NCBI GenBank assembly: GCA_019321725.1
Contig: CM033105.1
Coordinates: 18,102,513-18,166,512, forward strand
Direction of reading: 5' to 3'
DNA: 64,000 bases
DNA from: Paulownia fortunei
Taxonomy: Eukaryota; Streptophyta; Magnoliopsida; Lamiales; Paulowniaceae
The notes under the pieces were generated by a model. The model made no database searches, was not told where the DNA came from, and worked only from the letters and a program-made list of their open reading frames with translations. A program made the position numbers and the translations under genes. Shown piece by piece: positions 48,651 through 60,079 of this stretch (positions are counted from its first letter, which is position 1; every line of letters starts with the position of its first letter).

Positions 48651-49790
48651 TTGGCCATAAATTTATTTTAGAAGTGCAAAATTGTCATAAATACAAGTAG
48701 AGTTGAGTAAATTGTTCTCTTGATTTTGGCGATTCTACAAAGAAATGGTGTACACAAAAACCAAGTATGATGGCCAAAAATTGCCCGGGAATCTGTAAAG
48801 TTGTATACAATTCAGTGTACAAACTGTTCGAAATGGAGGCCCATACCCACAAAAGAAAAGTATTAGAAAATAAGAGAAAGGATTGTAAAACAATCTTTTC
48901 AATATGAAACAGCTCGTGGGTGCGACCTAACATATCTTGTAATGAATCTGACGTTATGCACGATAACAGCTTATGTTAGGCAACAGACAAACCGAGCATC
49001 CCTCAAACTTCTCCCTGGCTGGCAATGAATTATATGGATCAGAGCTGAAGGAGGCACAAATTTGCCGATATATATGTAGGTTATAACATTTTTGTTTCTT
49101 TGCTGATATGTTTGAAGTGGAATCAAAGATTGTAAGTGATATGTCTAAAATTCTTAATGACATTGGTGATTGTCATGTGTCTTAACAACAATTATGTAAC
49201 ACCATCTAACAAGAGGTTGTGTTCTGTGGTTGAACTTGACATGTAAACTAGTTTAGTGATTGTTAAATAATGAGTTAGCTTTTGTGTGCTTCATTCATTA
49301 AATGCAAAATCATTAACTGCTGGTGTTTGTTTTAGAGTTTGGAACTTTTGCTTTGATAAAAATTGTTGGTAGGGATTTTTAATACTTCATGTTTCAGGGA
49401 CCTTGCTGAGCATCCTAAATTTCAACAAGAAGGTGTCAGCATCTCTGAGTTTACTTTTCAACCCCCAGTACTATTAGATGCATACTATGTTGCCAAATAT
49501 CGAGCTCTTTCAGCTTCTTGATATGATATGAGTGGTATTCCACTACTGGGTTGTAATACTTTTTCTTTTCCTTTAACTTTTTGGAATTGCATATAAGTGT
49601 TGGTGTTACACATCTTGATGTGTTCTTTACTGAAAATTTTGATCAAGATTGACACCTGATTGATGTTAGAAAATGATATACTATGACTTTTATGTGGATT
49701 TAAACTTGCATTCTAATGGGGTGCATTTTCAAATCCATTCTCAAAGGCATATTGTGCATTAAAGAGTTAGAAAGGATAGCTAGTCCTTGG
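48651..49790 (+). pseudogene. Exon-carrying duplication, copy 1
   Basis: Copy 1 of a 1.1 kb repeat. Two exon-like stretches are visible. The first (48800-48930) reads VVYNSVYKLFEMEAHTHKRK before frame breaks. The second, after an acceptor-like TTTCAG, spans 49398-49521 and reads DLAEHPKFQQEGVSISEFTF, then QPPVLLDAYYVAKYRALSAS and a stop. The sequence between them is intron-like. The pieces look like captured or duplicated host-gene exons, but I do not recognise the gene. In this copy exon 1 is broken and exon 2 is open. Confidence 0.6.
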
Positions 49791-50051
49791 TGGGGATCTC
49801 ATGGATTGATCTTTTTATTTGAACATGTTCCATTTTGGTTTCCTGACCTATTCATCACAAAGGAAAGTGACATCCATGTTTGCCAGAAGAGCAAAACATG
49901 TCCTTACATTCATTTCTAAGAAAAATATTTCGCACACTTTCTGTTCTCTACATGTGCATTTCTTGTGCAAAAATGGAGCAAGAGACTGTTAGTATATGCA
50001 TAAAAATGCAAGAGACTATATTTTTGTTGTGTATGTAGCTCTTCAAAAATT
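49791..50051. other. Spacer between duplication copies
   Basis: Sequence after the end of similarity of copy 1. Nothing recognised. Confidence 0.4.
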
Positions 50052-51172
50052 TTAGCCATAAATTTACTTTAGAAGCGCAAAATTGTCTTAAGTACAAGTA
50101 GAGTAAAGTAAGTTGTTTCCCTTGATAATGCAAGTTCTACAAAGAAATGGCACAAGAACCAAGTATCACGGCCAAAAAGGTTGGGAATCTATAACGTTGT
50201 ATACTGTTCGGTGTACCAAATGTTTGAAATAGAGCCTCATACCTACAAAAAAAAGTATGAGAGAATAAGAGAAAGGATTGCAGAACAATCTTTTCAATAT
50301 GAAATAGCTCGTGAGTTGCCACCTAACGTATCTTGTGATGATGAATCTGTTGTTAAGCAGGGTACAACTTATGTTGGGCAATGGAGAAATCGAGCACCCG
50401 TGAAACTCCTCCTGGCTGGCAACGAATTATATGGATCAAAGCTGAAGGAGGCACGAATTTTACTGATATGTATGTAGCTTATAACATTTTTGTTTCTTTG
50501 TCTATATGTTTGAAGTGGAAGTAAGGATTGTATGTGATATGTCCAACATACTGATGACCTTGTTGATTTTGTGTCTTAACCGCTATTATGTGGCACTATC
50601 TAACGAGAGGTTGCGTTGAATGGTTGAACTTAATACGTAAACTATTTAAGTAATTGTTAAATAATGTGTTACTTTTCTGTGCTTCAATTATTAAATGCAA
50701 AATCATTAACTGCTAGAGGATGTTTATTTTAGAGTTTGGAACTTTTGCGTTGATAAAAATTGTCGGCAGGGATTTTTAACACTTCATGTTTTAGGTACCT
50801 TTTCGAGCATCCTAAATATCAATAAGAAGGTGTCAGCATCTCTTTATTTTCTTTTCAACTCCCGGTACTGTTAGATGCAGACTATGTTGCCAAATGTCGA
50901 GCTCTTTCAGCTTCTTCACATGACATGAGTAATGTTCTACTGGAAGTTCATAATACCTTTTCTTGTCCTTAAACCTTTTGTATTTATTGAATATAAGTGT
51001 TGGTGTTACGCATCTTGATTTTTTCTCTATTGAAAGTTTTGATCAAGATCTGGAAATGATATGCTATGATTTCTAAGTGGATTTAAATTTGCATTCTAAA
51101 TGGGTGTATTTTCCAATCTATTCTTTGTGGCATATTGTGCATTAAAGAGTGACAAATGATAGCTAGTCCTAA
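50052..51172 (+). pseudogene. Exon-carrying duplication, copy 2
   Basis: Copy 2 of the 1.1 kb repeat. Here the first exon-like stretch is open (50181-50477): VVYCSVYQMFEIEPHTYKKK, YERIRERIAEQSFQYEIARE, LPPNVSCDDES and GTTYVGQWRNRAPVKLLLAG can be read in one frame, with no ATG start. The second exon-like stretch (50810-50945) has one stop after EHPKYQ but otherwise reads EGVSIS, then LPVLLDADYVAKCRALSASS. Thus each of copies 1 and 2 keeps a different exon intact. Parent gene unidentified. Similarity to copy 1 ends near 51172. Confidence 0.6.
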
Positions 51173-51420
51173 AATGAAAGTTATCTTTGCAGTCAATCCC
51201 ACATCACAGATTCCTGCATACGAGAATGTGGACTCACACTGATATGGTCCAGGTAGTGCAACTACTGAGGTTAAGGCTCCTACTGAATGTTGAGGTAATC
51301 TATTATCATTCACCATGATCTTAAAGCTAGCCATAACTTTACTTGTTTTCTCCTGCATGCGTAGATGAGCGAGCAGGAGCTTTGCCTTTACCACCTGTTC
51401 AGCATTGATTCCTCTCAGTT
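51083..51420 (-). other. Unidentified coding-like segment
   Basis: A minus-strand frame open from about 51420 to 51083 reads INAEQVVKAKLLLAHLRMQE, KTSKVMASFKIMVNDNRLPQ and HSVGALTSVVALPGPYQCES. Composition is protein-like and less AI/F/K-skewed than random open frames here. It may be an exon of an unrecognised gene. Its left part overlaps the end of duplication copy 2, so it may be partly chance. No family recognised. Confidence 0.3.
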
Positions 51421-51895
51421 TTGTGAAGAAACATAGTGAAACCTGATATAATTAGGAGTATTTATCTCATATTGTGCCCGTGTTTGGATTTCAATTCTTG
51501 TCTTACAATCAGCGTGTATGATCTGTATCATTTTCTTCTAGTTTTAAATGTGCATCTTAATGTAGTTAATGAGTTCTCTAGTTTGCTCCATGGCATACTG
51601 TTTAGCTCGCAGAAGTTTTAGAATTTTTCTTGGTTTGCCTGTGATTCTAGAAATGTTATAAACTGAAAAAGAATTAGATAGGAGAAAAACTTCTATCTTT
51701 TCCCTGAACCGATATGCTATAAAGCTTCATGTCATCTTGTGAAGATGGAGACTATTATTGATTTTGAAAATGATGGTATAGATCGGTTCTAGACCATCTT
51801 GATTCCAATAGAGTCCTTGATGGGGATCTCTATTAGATTTATTTTCGTGTTATTACCAACTTTACTTGTTAATCAGATTCAATTATTGTATAATT
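51421..51895. repeat. Sequence partly repeated at 56226-56313
   Basis: About 90 bases from 51428 ('agaaacatagtgaaacctga', 'ttaggagtatttatctcata', 'ttgtgcccgtgtttggattt', 'caattcttgtcttaca') recur at 56226-56313 with few changes. The two copies lie just outside opposite ends of the SIRE-like element. The rest of this stretch, up to the LTR at 51896, is unrecognised. Confidence 0.55.
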
Positions 51896-52765
51896 TGTTG
51901 CAACAAGTAAAAGATAGTAAAGTAAATAACACACGAAATTTTTACGTGCTTTAAGTACAAATGTACTCTACATATACGAGGCCACCACCTACAATGAATA
52001 CTTTACTAATTCAGATTACAGTTACAATACTAGGACTTATTCAAAATATAAAGACTTTCTCTTTACTAATGACGTCGTTCTTGAACAAATCAATTAGTGA
52101 AGGTTCAGCGAGATCTCCTCGACTTTTAAGTCTGCACTGTTGAACTCCCTTCAATACTGAAATCTCTTAAGACGGCAGACCGACTTCTCCCGAAGATCTT
52201 CAAATTCTTCTCTCAAAGAATTGCACCTATCTCCCGAAAGGGTCACCCTCTTCTCCCGAAGAGTGAATAAAAAACAAGAGAATTCCGAAGCTTGAAGCCG
52301 TGCACTTTTTCTCTTCAAAGGCGTGTATTGTATCTTCAATCTTTGGATATATATGCAACATTAATTAAATTCGAATCTTCACTTCAAAAGAGTTTAGATA
52401 CGTTGCATAGAATAATATAATATATGTCAAAATCCTTTCCATCTTCAATCTTTGGATATATATGCAACATCAATTAAGTTCGAATTTCCATTTCAAAAGT
52501 GTCTAGATACGTTGCATAAAATAATACAAGATATGTCAAGATCCTTTCCTTATCAGAAAAGATCCCAACTTATTTTTGTAAAAAAAATCTTTCCATCAAT
52601 GCAATTTAACCAAATTTGCACAAGATAAACTAGATAATTAATCAGTAGAAGGTAAATCAATAAAGTCAATTAATTCTTGTGCAAGGTAACAAAATTATCA
52701 ATCAATGCCAACTAATTAAATCATAATTAATTACGATTTCATCATAATCAATTAGGATCCTTTCA
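51896..52765 (-). mobile_element. 3' LTR of a SIRE-like copia element
   Basis: On the minus strand the block runs TGAAAGGATCCTAATTGATT to TTGTTGCAACA, about 870 bases, and is preceded by a polypurine tract AAAGAGGGAGA (52778-52768). The 3' segment contains 'cgtaaaaatttcgtgtgtta', typical of SIRE/Maximus LTRs. It also holds a direct repeat: 'cttcaatctttggatatatatgcaac' occurs at 52333 and 52443. No 5' LTR of this element was found. Confidence 0.65.
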
Positions 52766-54935
52766 ATCTCCCTCTTTAGCATTGATTGGTCAAAACCCAA
52801 CAACTTCCCCTAAATATATCAAATTTGCAGAAACTGCTAATCAGTCAAAATTTGTTAGAATAACTACGTGATTGTTGCAACAGTTCAAAACTCCCCTGCA
52901 GATAAGATAAAGATATCCAAAAGACCAAAAAGAGAATGTACTGAATATAAACCAGAGTTCAAATCACATCAACAATATTGACAGATAAAAATATTCAGTG
53001 GAAGCAGTTAAAACCAAATAGATACTTTAGTACATCCCTAATAAACAAAAATCATTTAGTCATTGGCATTATCATGATCAGTTGGTGCAGTATCAAATCC
53101 AACAACAACAATATCTACTCCTCCTTTTTGACCAAACTATGACAAAGCAACCTCAACATCATCATCTTCTACATTATTTCATTTAGGCAACCGTAGCATC
53201 GAAGGAGAAGCAACCTCATCATCTTCACTTATAACAGTAATGTAATGATACTATCATCCTAACAAAATGACAAATGAGTATCATCAACAACATATACTCC
53301 CCCTAAATTTATGGTTTCAAATGAAAGAAGCAAAATCAAAATAAGCATACATAAATCAGATATCATTATCAAACAGATAATGAGAAACCATTAGAATTAC
53401 TTCCCTTTTAACCATTATTAGCAGAAGATATGATAGGACATGGAAATCTTGCAAACCAAGATAGATACACATGTCATCATCCTGTTTTGGTTGAGGATTT
53501 AGCCTCTGGAATTGGCTAAAAAGGTACTTCCACAGTTTCTGTTGCAACAGGTTGGTTCTTGTGTTGCAAACAAGTAGATTTCCAGGGGGTCTTAGAAGCA
53601 TAAATTGAGCAATATCTACTTTGGGTCTGCATTTCTCCAACAACATCAGCCCCTCCCTTTTTGTATGTGAGGATCATCACCAATCCCTTCATCTGTCACA
53701 TAGGTGCACCTTCTATAGATTCTTCCTGAATAACCCCTTCTCGCCATGATAGTGCAATGAATTCATTAGGATTTTCCATAACTGAATTATACATCGTAAG
53801 AAGGAGAGATTGATGTGGTTCAACTCATGATTGTTGTATGTGACTAGGACCAGATGAAGAGCTTTATCATATTTTCACCGTGATGTAAGGCCTGAAAGAT
53901 AAAATAGAAGACAAACGAAGCAGACCAAGTGGTGAAAGAAATCAGACACACTAAAGAAATTAGGATTTTTGTATTCGCTTGTCACAACAACTTCCAAAGC
54001 CCCAATTTATTTAAGCCTACTCCGATTCATGTGCAGATGCTCAACAGTCTCTTTGGTTTGGTAAGTTCCCTAAAATTAGACTTCCACTTATATTCAATAT
54101 CATATCAAATATCAAATTAGGAAAATTTTCAAAAATTAAATCTATGGGCAGATTCTATTGCAGCAGATAATTTCAGATTACTTCTATATTTATCCAAATC
54201 TCTTATGATGCATTTCCAAGCACACACAAATTCCTAATTTATAACTATAAAATTGAAAACTTCAAAATGCATGAATTTTGACATAATAAAACGTATCATA
54301 TATTTTAAAAAATCAAATCTTTGTGTGTCAAAGTTCGAGAATCTCTTCAACCATTTTTGCAAAAGAAATTTTTTATTACATCCAAAAATTCAGTTCCTCC
54401 AACATTTTGAGAGAGAGATTTCATGCAATTTTTCTTTTCTTTATCTTTTCTTCCTTTTTTTGTGTAAAATATTTTTCTCTCTCACATTTTGAATTGGATT
54501 TAGCTAGTCAGTAGCTTTCACTCTAAGCCAAGGGTAGCTTTTCTCACATGAAAATTTATTTTCTTTAAATTATAAAATATAAGATAGATTTTTATATGGC
54601 TAGCTCCACACCATTGGATAGGTAGCTTTTTCGGTCAAATGCCTCCAAATAAGTACAAATCAAGGAACATTTGTTAGAACGTTTATCAAAATTTTAGAAA
54701 GTAGTTATGTTCTAATGAGATTCAGCAAACCAAAACTTCAAAATTTGACCATTTAAAACACATGTAGAGAAAATGCAGAATGCCTAATGCAGTTCCTATC
54801 ATGTTATGTAATATATGTCTAATAACTATTGAATTGTTGCAACATGTATAGATGAAGATGCAAACAATATGGTTGCAACAAATTTTGTTTTTTCTTTTGA
54901 ATGTTCATGCAGTTAGATCACACAGATTCCTAAAG
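52766..54935 (-). mobile_element. SIRE-like element, 3' non-pol region
   Basis: Between the end of pol and the polypurine tract lie about 2.1 kb with broken open frames. This is where SIRE-type elements carry an env-like frame. A minus-strand piece at about 53640-53480 reads KTPWKST, then TETVEVPF, in a low-complexity context. No transmembrane or coiled-coil prediction can be supported by eye, so the env-like label is positional only. Confidence 0.4.
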
Positions 54936-55260
54936 ATTTTCTTAAGGAATCAAAACGAAGTGCATCTAGAGGTTTGGTAAATATGTCAGCAAGTTGCTTC
55001 TCTGTTGCAACATACTCAATCACCACAGTTCTCTTTTCGACCAAATCCCTAATAAAATGATGATAAATATCTAAATGCTTCATTTTTTAGTGTTGAATAA
55101 GAGTTTTAAAAATTTTAATGATACTTGAATTATCACAAAAAATATGATTAGGAAAATGTGGACCCTCCAAACCTTTTAGTTGCTCAACTATTTTTTTCTT
55201 CTCATTTTTAGGTTTAATTAAAGAGGTGAAACACACATATCTTACCATATCTTTGTAAAT
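54936..55260 (-). pseudogene. Copia RNase H C-terminus (SIRE type)
   Basis: On the minus strand: HIFCDNSSIIKI, then a gap or stop and MKHLDIYHHFIRDLVEKRTV, then VIEYVATEKQLADIFTKPLD, ALRFDSLRKSLGIC. The K-H-L-D-I-x-H-H-F-I-R and E-x-Q-L-A-D-I-F-T-K-P-L motifs are diagnostic of the copia RNase H end. The reverse transcriptase and most of RNase H are missing: the previous sequence (KVIYKDMVRYVCFTSLIKP) belongs to the region before RT. So about 2 kb of pol has been deleted. Confidence 0.75.
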
Positions 55261-56225
55261 TACCTTTGGTTTGTCCCTAGTTCGTATACCTTCAGTGAGT
55301 GAACCAATGATTTGATCAGTAGGATGGTTCTTCTAAACTCTGATTGAAGGTTCCTTCTGAACTGTTTCAAAACTAACATCGTTTTATGTCCCCAATCCAG
55401 TTGCATTTGTTGCAACGTCTTTCCCGATTGCTGCAACATCCTCCTCAGTAGTGACTTGAATGTTATTATGTTTAGTTCTTTTTTCTTTCTCACTGAGTCT
55501 GAGAATTTCCTCTTCTTCTATTAGTCTTGTAGAAACATGAAAATCATCAATGACAATATTTGAGGATTTCATAACAGTTTGACTTCTCATGTTAAAAACA
55601 TGATATGCCCTACTAATCAAGGAATAACCAAGAAAAATTCCTCTATCACTTTTAGCATCAAATTTTTTTAATTGCTCACGATCATTCAATACATAGCATG
55701 AACAACCAAAGATGTAGAAATAGCTAAGATTAGGCTTTTTACCTTTCCAAATCTCATATGAGGTTTTCATAGTACGTGGTCTCAAATACACCCTATTGAT
55801 AGTGTAGCATGCAGTATTGATTGCTTCTACCCAAAAATGGATGGCTACTCACTTGGAATTCAGCATTACCCTTGTCATTTCTTGAAGTGTTCTGTTCTTC
55901 CTTTCCACAACACCATTTTGTTGTGGGGTTTTGCAGCCGAAAATTCATTTGCAATTCCATATTTTTAATAAAAATTGGTGAAAATAGTATTTTTAAATTC
56001 CTTACCATGATCACTTCGAATTCTAACTATCTTACCAATATTATCATTCTTTTTATTTACTAATTTTTGGCATAATTTTTTGAACACTTGAAAGGTATTC
56101 GATTATTCTCTAATAAAATCTACCCAAGTAAATTTAGAAAAATCATTAACACACATAAACACATACATCTTTCCTCCTAAACTTTCTATCTGCATAGGTC
56201 CTATGAGGTCCATGTGGAGATTCTA
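55261..56225 (-). pseudogene. Copia integrase (SIRE type), degraded
   Basis: The core opens with DLIGPMQIESLGGKMYVFMC and VNDFSKFTWVDFIRE, then a stop. Further on come KWCCGKEEQNTSRNDKG-type shifted pieces of the Q-N-G-V-x-E-R-K-N region, and an open frame (55791-55384): TMKTSYEIWKGKKPNLSYFY, IFGCSCYVLNDREQLKKFDA, KSDRGIFLGYSLISRAYHVF. The D-D-35-E core is interrupted. The left limit of similarity, 56225, coincides with the start of the repeated 90-base sequence. Confidence 0.75.
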
Positions 56226-56313
56226 AAGAAATATAGTGAAACCGATCCACTTAGGAGTATTTATCTCTTATTGTGCCCTTGCATTAGGATTTCAATTCTA
56301 GTCTTACATTTAA
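56226..56313. repeat. Second copy of the 51428 sequence
   Basis: About 88 bases matching 51428-51520. The minus-strand copia element is inserted immediately to the right, at 56314, inside this copy ('gtcttacatttaa' precedes the LTR, compare 'gtcttacaatc' at 51512). Confidence 0.6.
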
Positions 56314-56737
56314 TGTTGTGGATCGTTTTTGAAATCTTGTTATGTTAAAAGTAAGGCTTAGTATTATGGAGGATAATGGCTACAAAATTTTAGAACTAAA
56401 ATGTATTTTGAGCTGAAAAATAGAGAAAAAATGAAGAACAAAATATGATTTTTTTGTATTGACACACTCTTCTATTTTTCATTCATACAACCATAATTAA
56501 TATATGAGCATGCTACATATTTTTACAAAATAAAAACAAAAGTCTTTAGAAATCTAGAAGCATTATTTAGCTAGAAGTGATGGACACAACTAGTCCAACC
56601 TATAGCACAACCTATAATTACATAGGATGAAATATTTTCAACAAAAGCATGATACATTGAGTCCAAATTTGTTTCACATTAAATGCAATATTTAAGCATG
56701 ATGTGACTCCAAATTTTTAGCACATTAATTGCAAATA
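56314..56737 (-). mobile_element. 3' LTR of the minus-strand (host) copia element
   Basis: Aligns with the LTRs at 57033-57455 and 61635-62059 in reverse orientation. On the minus strand it runs from TATTTGCAATTAATGTGCTA (the TG start mutated to TA) to AAAACGATCCACAACA. It is preceded by a polypurine stretch (AAGGGGCAGAAA). It is more diverged from the other two than they are from each other. Length about 424 bases. Confidence 0.85.
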
Positions 56738-57032
56738 TTTCTGCCCCTTAATGTGTCGATCCATTACTCCAAGAAGTTCTCTCATTTTTAGAAATTTATC
56801 ATTAGGAAGAGCCTTGGTAAGAATGTCTGTAACTTGATCTTCAAATTTGCAAAATATGAGTTGCACTTCACCTTCTTCAATTGCTTCTCGAATGAAATGA
56901 TACTTGATAGATATGTGTCTTGTTCGGCTGTGAAAAACTGGATTCTTTTCCATTGTAATTGCTGATTTGTTGTCACAAATTAATTCCATTACAACACTTT
57001 GTTTCCTCCCAACATCTTCAAGGATTTTTATC
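56738..57032 (-). pseudogene. Host copia RNase H, C-terminal piece
   Basis: On the minus strand: KILEDVGRKQSVVMELICDN, KSAITMEKNPVFHSRTRHIS, IKYHFIREAIEEGEVQLIFC and DILTKALPNDKF. This is the end of copia RNase H. The upstream part of the same domain is found 5 kb away at 62060, because the plus-strand element was inserted here. The frame is open to the insertion point. Confidence 0.85.
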
Positions 57033-57455
57033 TGTTGCAATTAATGTGCTGAAAAAGAAGCAAATTTGGAGTCATATCATATTTAAATATTGCAGTTAAT
57101 GTGCAGCAAATTTGGACTCAATGTATCATGCTTTTGTTGAAAATATTTCATCCTATATAATTGTAGGTTGTGTTATAGGTTGGGCTAGTTGTGTTTATCA
57201 TTTCTAGCTTAATAATGCTTCTAGATTTTCAAAAATTTTTGTCTTCATTTTGTCAAAATATGCAGCATGTTCATGTATTAATGATGTTGTATAAATGAAA
57301 AAGAGAAGTGTCATTACAAAAATATCACATTTTGCTCTTCATTTTCTCTGTATTTTTCAGCTTAACACATTTTTAGTTTCTGAAAATTTGCTGCCATTAT
57401 CTTCCATAACTAAGCCTTACTTTCAACATAACAAGCTTCCAAAAACAATCCAACA
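57033..57455 (+). mobile_element. 5' LTR of the plus-strand copia element
   Basis: Begins TGTTGCAATTAATGTGCTGA and ends CAAAAACAATCCAACA, immediately before the primer-binding site. TG...CA ends. Near its middle it has 'aattgtaggttgtg' and 'ggttgggctagttgtg'. Paired with 61635-62059. Confidence 0.9.
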
Positions 57456-57458
57456 AAG

Positions 57459-57470
57459 TGGTATCAGAGC
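57459..57470 (+). other. Primer-binding site, initiator tRNA-Met type
   Basis: TGGTATCAGAGC, a perfect match to the copia consensus complementary to the 3' end of initiator tRNA-Met, three bases downstream of the LTR end. Confidence 0.9.
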
Positions 57471-57633
57471 CTGGTTATAAAGACCGGTTTTTTGAAGAAA
57501 AAAAACACAAGAAAATGGTGTAAAGAGAAAACAGTGTTGCTGTCAAAGTAAGTTGCAGCAGAAAAATATCATGGCAAACTAAAGCAATTTGCAGCAGGTT
57601 ACTCTTCCAATTTTGGGGGGAGAAAACTATGAA

Positions 57634-58506
57634 TTTTGATGTAAGAAAATGAAGACATTACTGGTCTCTTTAGACTTGTGGGAGCTTGTACAAGATGGCT
57701 ATGAAGATGAGGAAAAATGAGTAGATTTCATAGTAGCTCAAATAAAGGAGTTGAAGAAAATAAAATAAAGAGATGCTGCAGCTTTGTCCAAAATCCAACA
57801 AGCTTTTGCAGATTCAATCTTTCCAAGAATAATAGGAGTTGAAAAATCCAAAGAAGCATGGGACATTCTTCAAAAGGAATTTGGTGGAGATGAGAAGATA
57901 AGAGCTATCAAACTTCAAATCTCTGAAAGAGAGTTAGAAAATCTAAAAATGAAAGAGAAAGAAAATTTGAATGAGTTTTATTCAAAGTTTGTAGAATTAA
58001 CTAATCAAATGAAGACTTATGGTGAAGAACTCTCAAACCAAAGAATGGTTGAAAAAATTTTGATTTGTCTATCGGAGAGATTTAATCCTATTGTGGCTAT
58101 TATAGAGAAAACTAAGGATATTTCTCAAATGAATGTTCATGAATTGATGGGAGCATTAAAATCTTATGAAGAAAGGCTAGTTAGACAATCTTGAAAATTG
58201 ATTGAAAATATATTTCAATCAAAAATGAATGTGAATGTTAAGAGTCATGGAGAATCATCAAATGGTGAACAAAATAGAAGACAACCATTTAGAGGTGGAA
58301 GATTTGGTAGAGGAAGAGGAAGAGCAAGAAACTTTAGAGGAAGAGAAAGAGGTTTCTATGATAGAAACCAAAATAAAAATGATAATGAGAAGAAATGCAC
58401 ACATTGTGGAAAACTAGTCATGAGTATAAGGATTGTTGGTTCAAAGGCAAGCCTAAATGTCACAATTGTAATAAGTTTGGTCATGTCCAAAAAGATTGTT
58501 ATGTAA
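57634..58506 (+). pseudogene. Copia gag with zinc knuckles, broken by stops
   Basis: The frame reads VSLDLWELVQDGYED, is interrupted near 57718, and resumes in a 136-codon open piece (57784-58194): FPRIIGVEKSKEAWDILQKE, IRAIKLQISERELENLKMKE and VHELMGALKSYEERLVRQS. This is a typical copia gag (UBN2) region. After one stop comes an Arg/Gly-rich basic stretch (RGRGRARNFRGRERGF), then two zinc-knuckle remnants: CTHCGK...HEYKDC and CHNCNKFGHVQKDC, split by a frameshift near 58418. It would bind element RNA in an intact copy. Confidence 0.8.
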
Positions 58507-58599
58507 ACAATCCCACCACAAAATCAACAAGAAGCTAACTTTTTGGAAGAGAAAGAATGTGGAGAAAATATATTTTATGTTTGTCAAACTGCCACCGAA

Positions 58600-58910
58600 A
58601 GAAAGAATGATATTTGGTATATTGATAGTGGTTGTAGTAACACATGACAGGTGATAAATTAATTTTCTTGAGCATAGATACCTATGTAAATTCTCAAGTG
58701 AAAATGGGGAATGGTGCTCTTGTCATGGCACAAGGAAAAGGAACAATTTGTGTTGAAACAAAGAGAGGAACTAAATACATTCGTGATGTGCTTTTTGTGC
58801 CGGAGTTGGAGCAAAATTTGTTGAGTGTTGGGCAGCTTACACAACATGGTTATGCAGTCCATTTTGAAGGAAATAATTGCATCATTCTTGACAAAAATGA
58901 ACCAAAATAG
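58600..58910 (+). pseudogene. Copia protease region
   Basis: IWYIDSGCSN contains the D-S-G active-site triad, then a one-base break, then an 88-codon open piece: MTGDKLIFLSIDTYVNSQVK, VETKRGTKYIRDVLFVPELE and QNLLSVGQLTQHGYAVHFEG. The V-P-x-L-x-x-N-L-L-S-V-G-Q-L motif is diagnostic of copia. Confidence 0.85.
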
Positions 58911-60060
58911 ATTTTGACAAGAATTCAAATGGAAAAAAATCGAAGTTTTCCATTCACTTTCAATTATGCTGAAAATATGGCAATGAAGGCTCAAGTAATA
59001 GATGATTCATGGTTATGGCATTGGAGACTTGGTCACTTGAATTTCCAAAGTTTTAAGCTACTTCAACACAAAAATATGGTGCATAAGCTCCCTAAAATTG
59101 AAGAAATGCAGCATGTTTGTGAAGGATGTGCCCTTGGAAAGCATCATCGACAATCTTTTCCTAAAGGAGTTGCTTAGAGAGCAAAACAACCTCTAGAGCT
59201 TGTACATTCAGATGTGTGTGGACCTATGTCTACACTTTCTCATGGACAAAATAGGTACTTCATCCTCTTTATTGATGATTTTACTCGTATAATGTGGATT
59301 TATTTCATGTAGCAAAAATCTGAAGTTTTTGGCATTTTTCGAAAGTTCAAAAGTCTTGTTGAAAATCAAAGTAGTTATTCCATTAAAGTTCTTAGAAGTG
59401 ATAATGGGAAAGAATATACTTCTAATGAGTTCAACAAGTTTTGTGAAGAAGAAGACATTGAAAGACAGCTCACAATTGGATATACTCCACAACAAAATGG
59501 AGTATCGGAGAGAAAAAATCAAACGGTGATGGAGATGGCAAAATCAATGTTGCATGCCAAAGGATTGCCTAGAAGTTTTTGGGCAGAGGCAGTTTATACG
59601 GCTGTTTATTTGTTGAATAGATGTCCAACCAAAGCCGTGATGGATAAAACACCTCTTGAAGCATGGAGTGGTAGAAAACCTTCGGTGAAGCATTTTAGAA
59701 TTTTTGGATCAGTTTGCTATGCTCAAATTTTGAAAGTGAAGAGGCAAAAACTAGATGAAACAAGTGAGAAATGCATTTTCATTGGCTATAGCAGCAAGTC
59801 GAAGGGTTATCGCCTCTACAACTTGAAAAATAAAAGTATAATGAGCAGCGGGATGTCATATTTGATGAGAATACATCTTGGAATTGGGAGACAAGTAAAA
59901 TTGAGAAAGGAGCAGCCTTCTTTGATGAGAAAAATCAAATTTCAGCAAGGGAGCTTGAAGAAAATGAAGAATTTGCTCCAAATACTTCAGGGGCTGATTT
60001 TTCATCTTCTAATGGCTCATCTTCAAGTTCAAGTTCAAGTTCTACTCCACTGAAAATGAG
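58911..60060 (+). pseudogene. Copia integrase
   Basis: The pre-integrase zinc-binding region is WHWRLGHLNFQSFKLLQHKN with the pair C-E-G-C. After a stop at 59175 the core reads [57 protein letters not shown] and then TPQQNGVSERKNQTVMEMAK. So both Asp residues and the Glu of the D-D-35-E triad are present in pieces. The C-terminal open part (59526-60053) includes RCPTKAVMDKTPLEAWSGRK and CIFIGYSSKSKGYRLYN. Stops and frameshifts are at 59177, 59312 and about 59846. Confidence 0.85.
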
Positions 60061-60079
60061 AAGCCTAAGTGATGTTTAT

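Noticed and set aside
58659..58994. Minus-strand frame over the copia protease
   Set aside because: Shadow of the plus-strand protease, which carries the diagnostic motifs.
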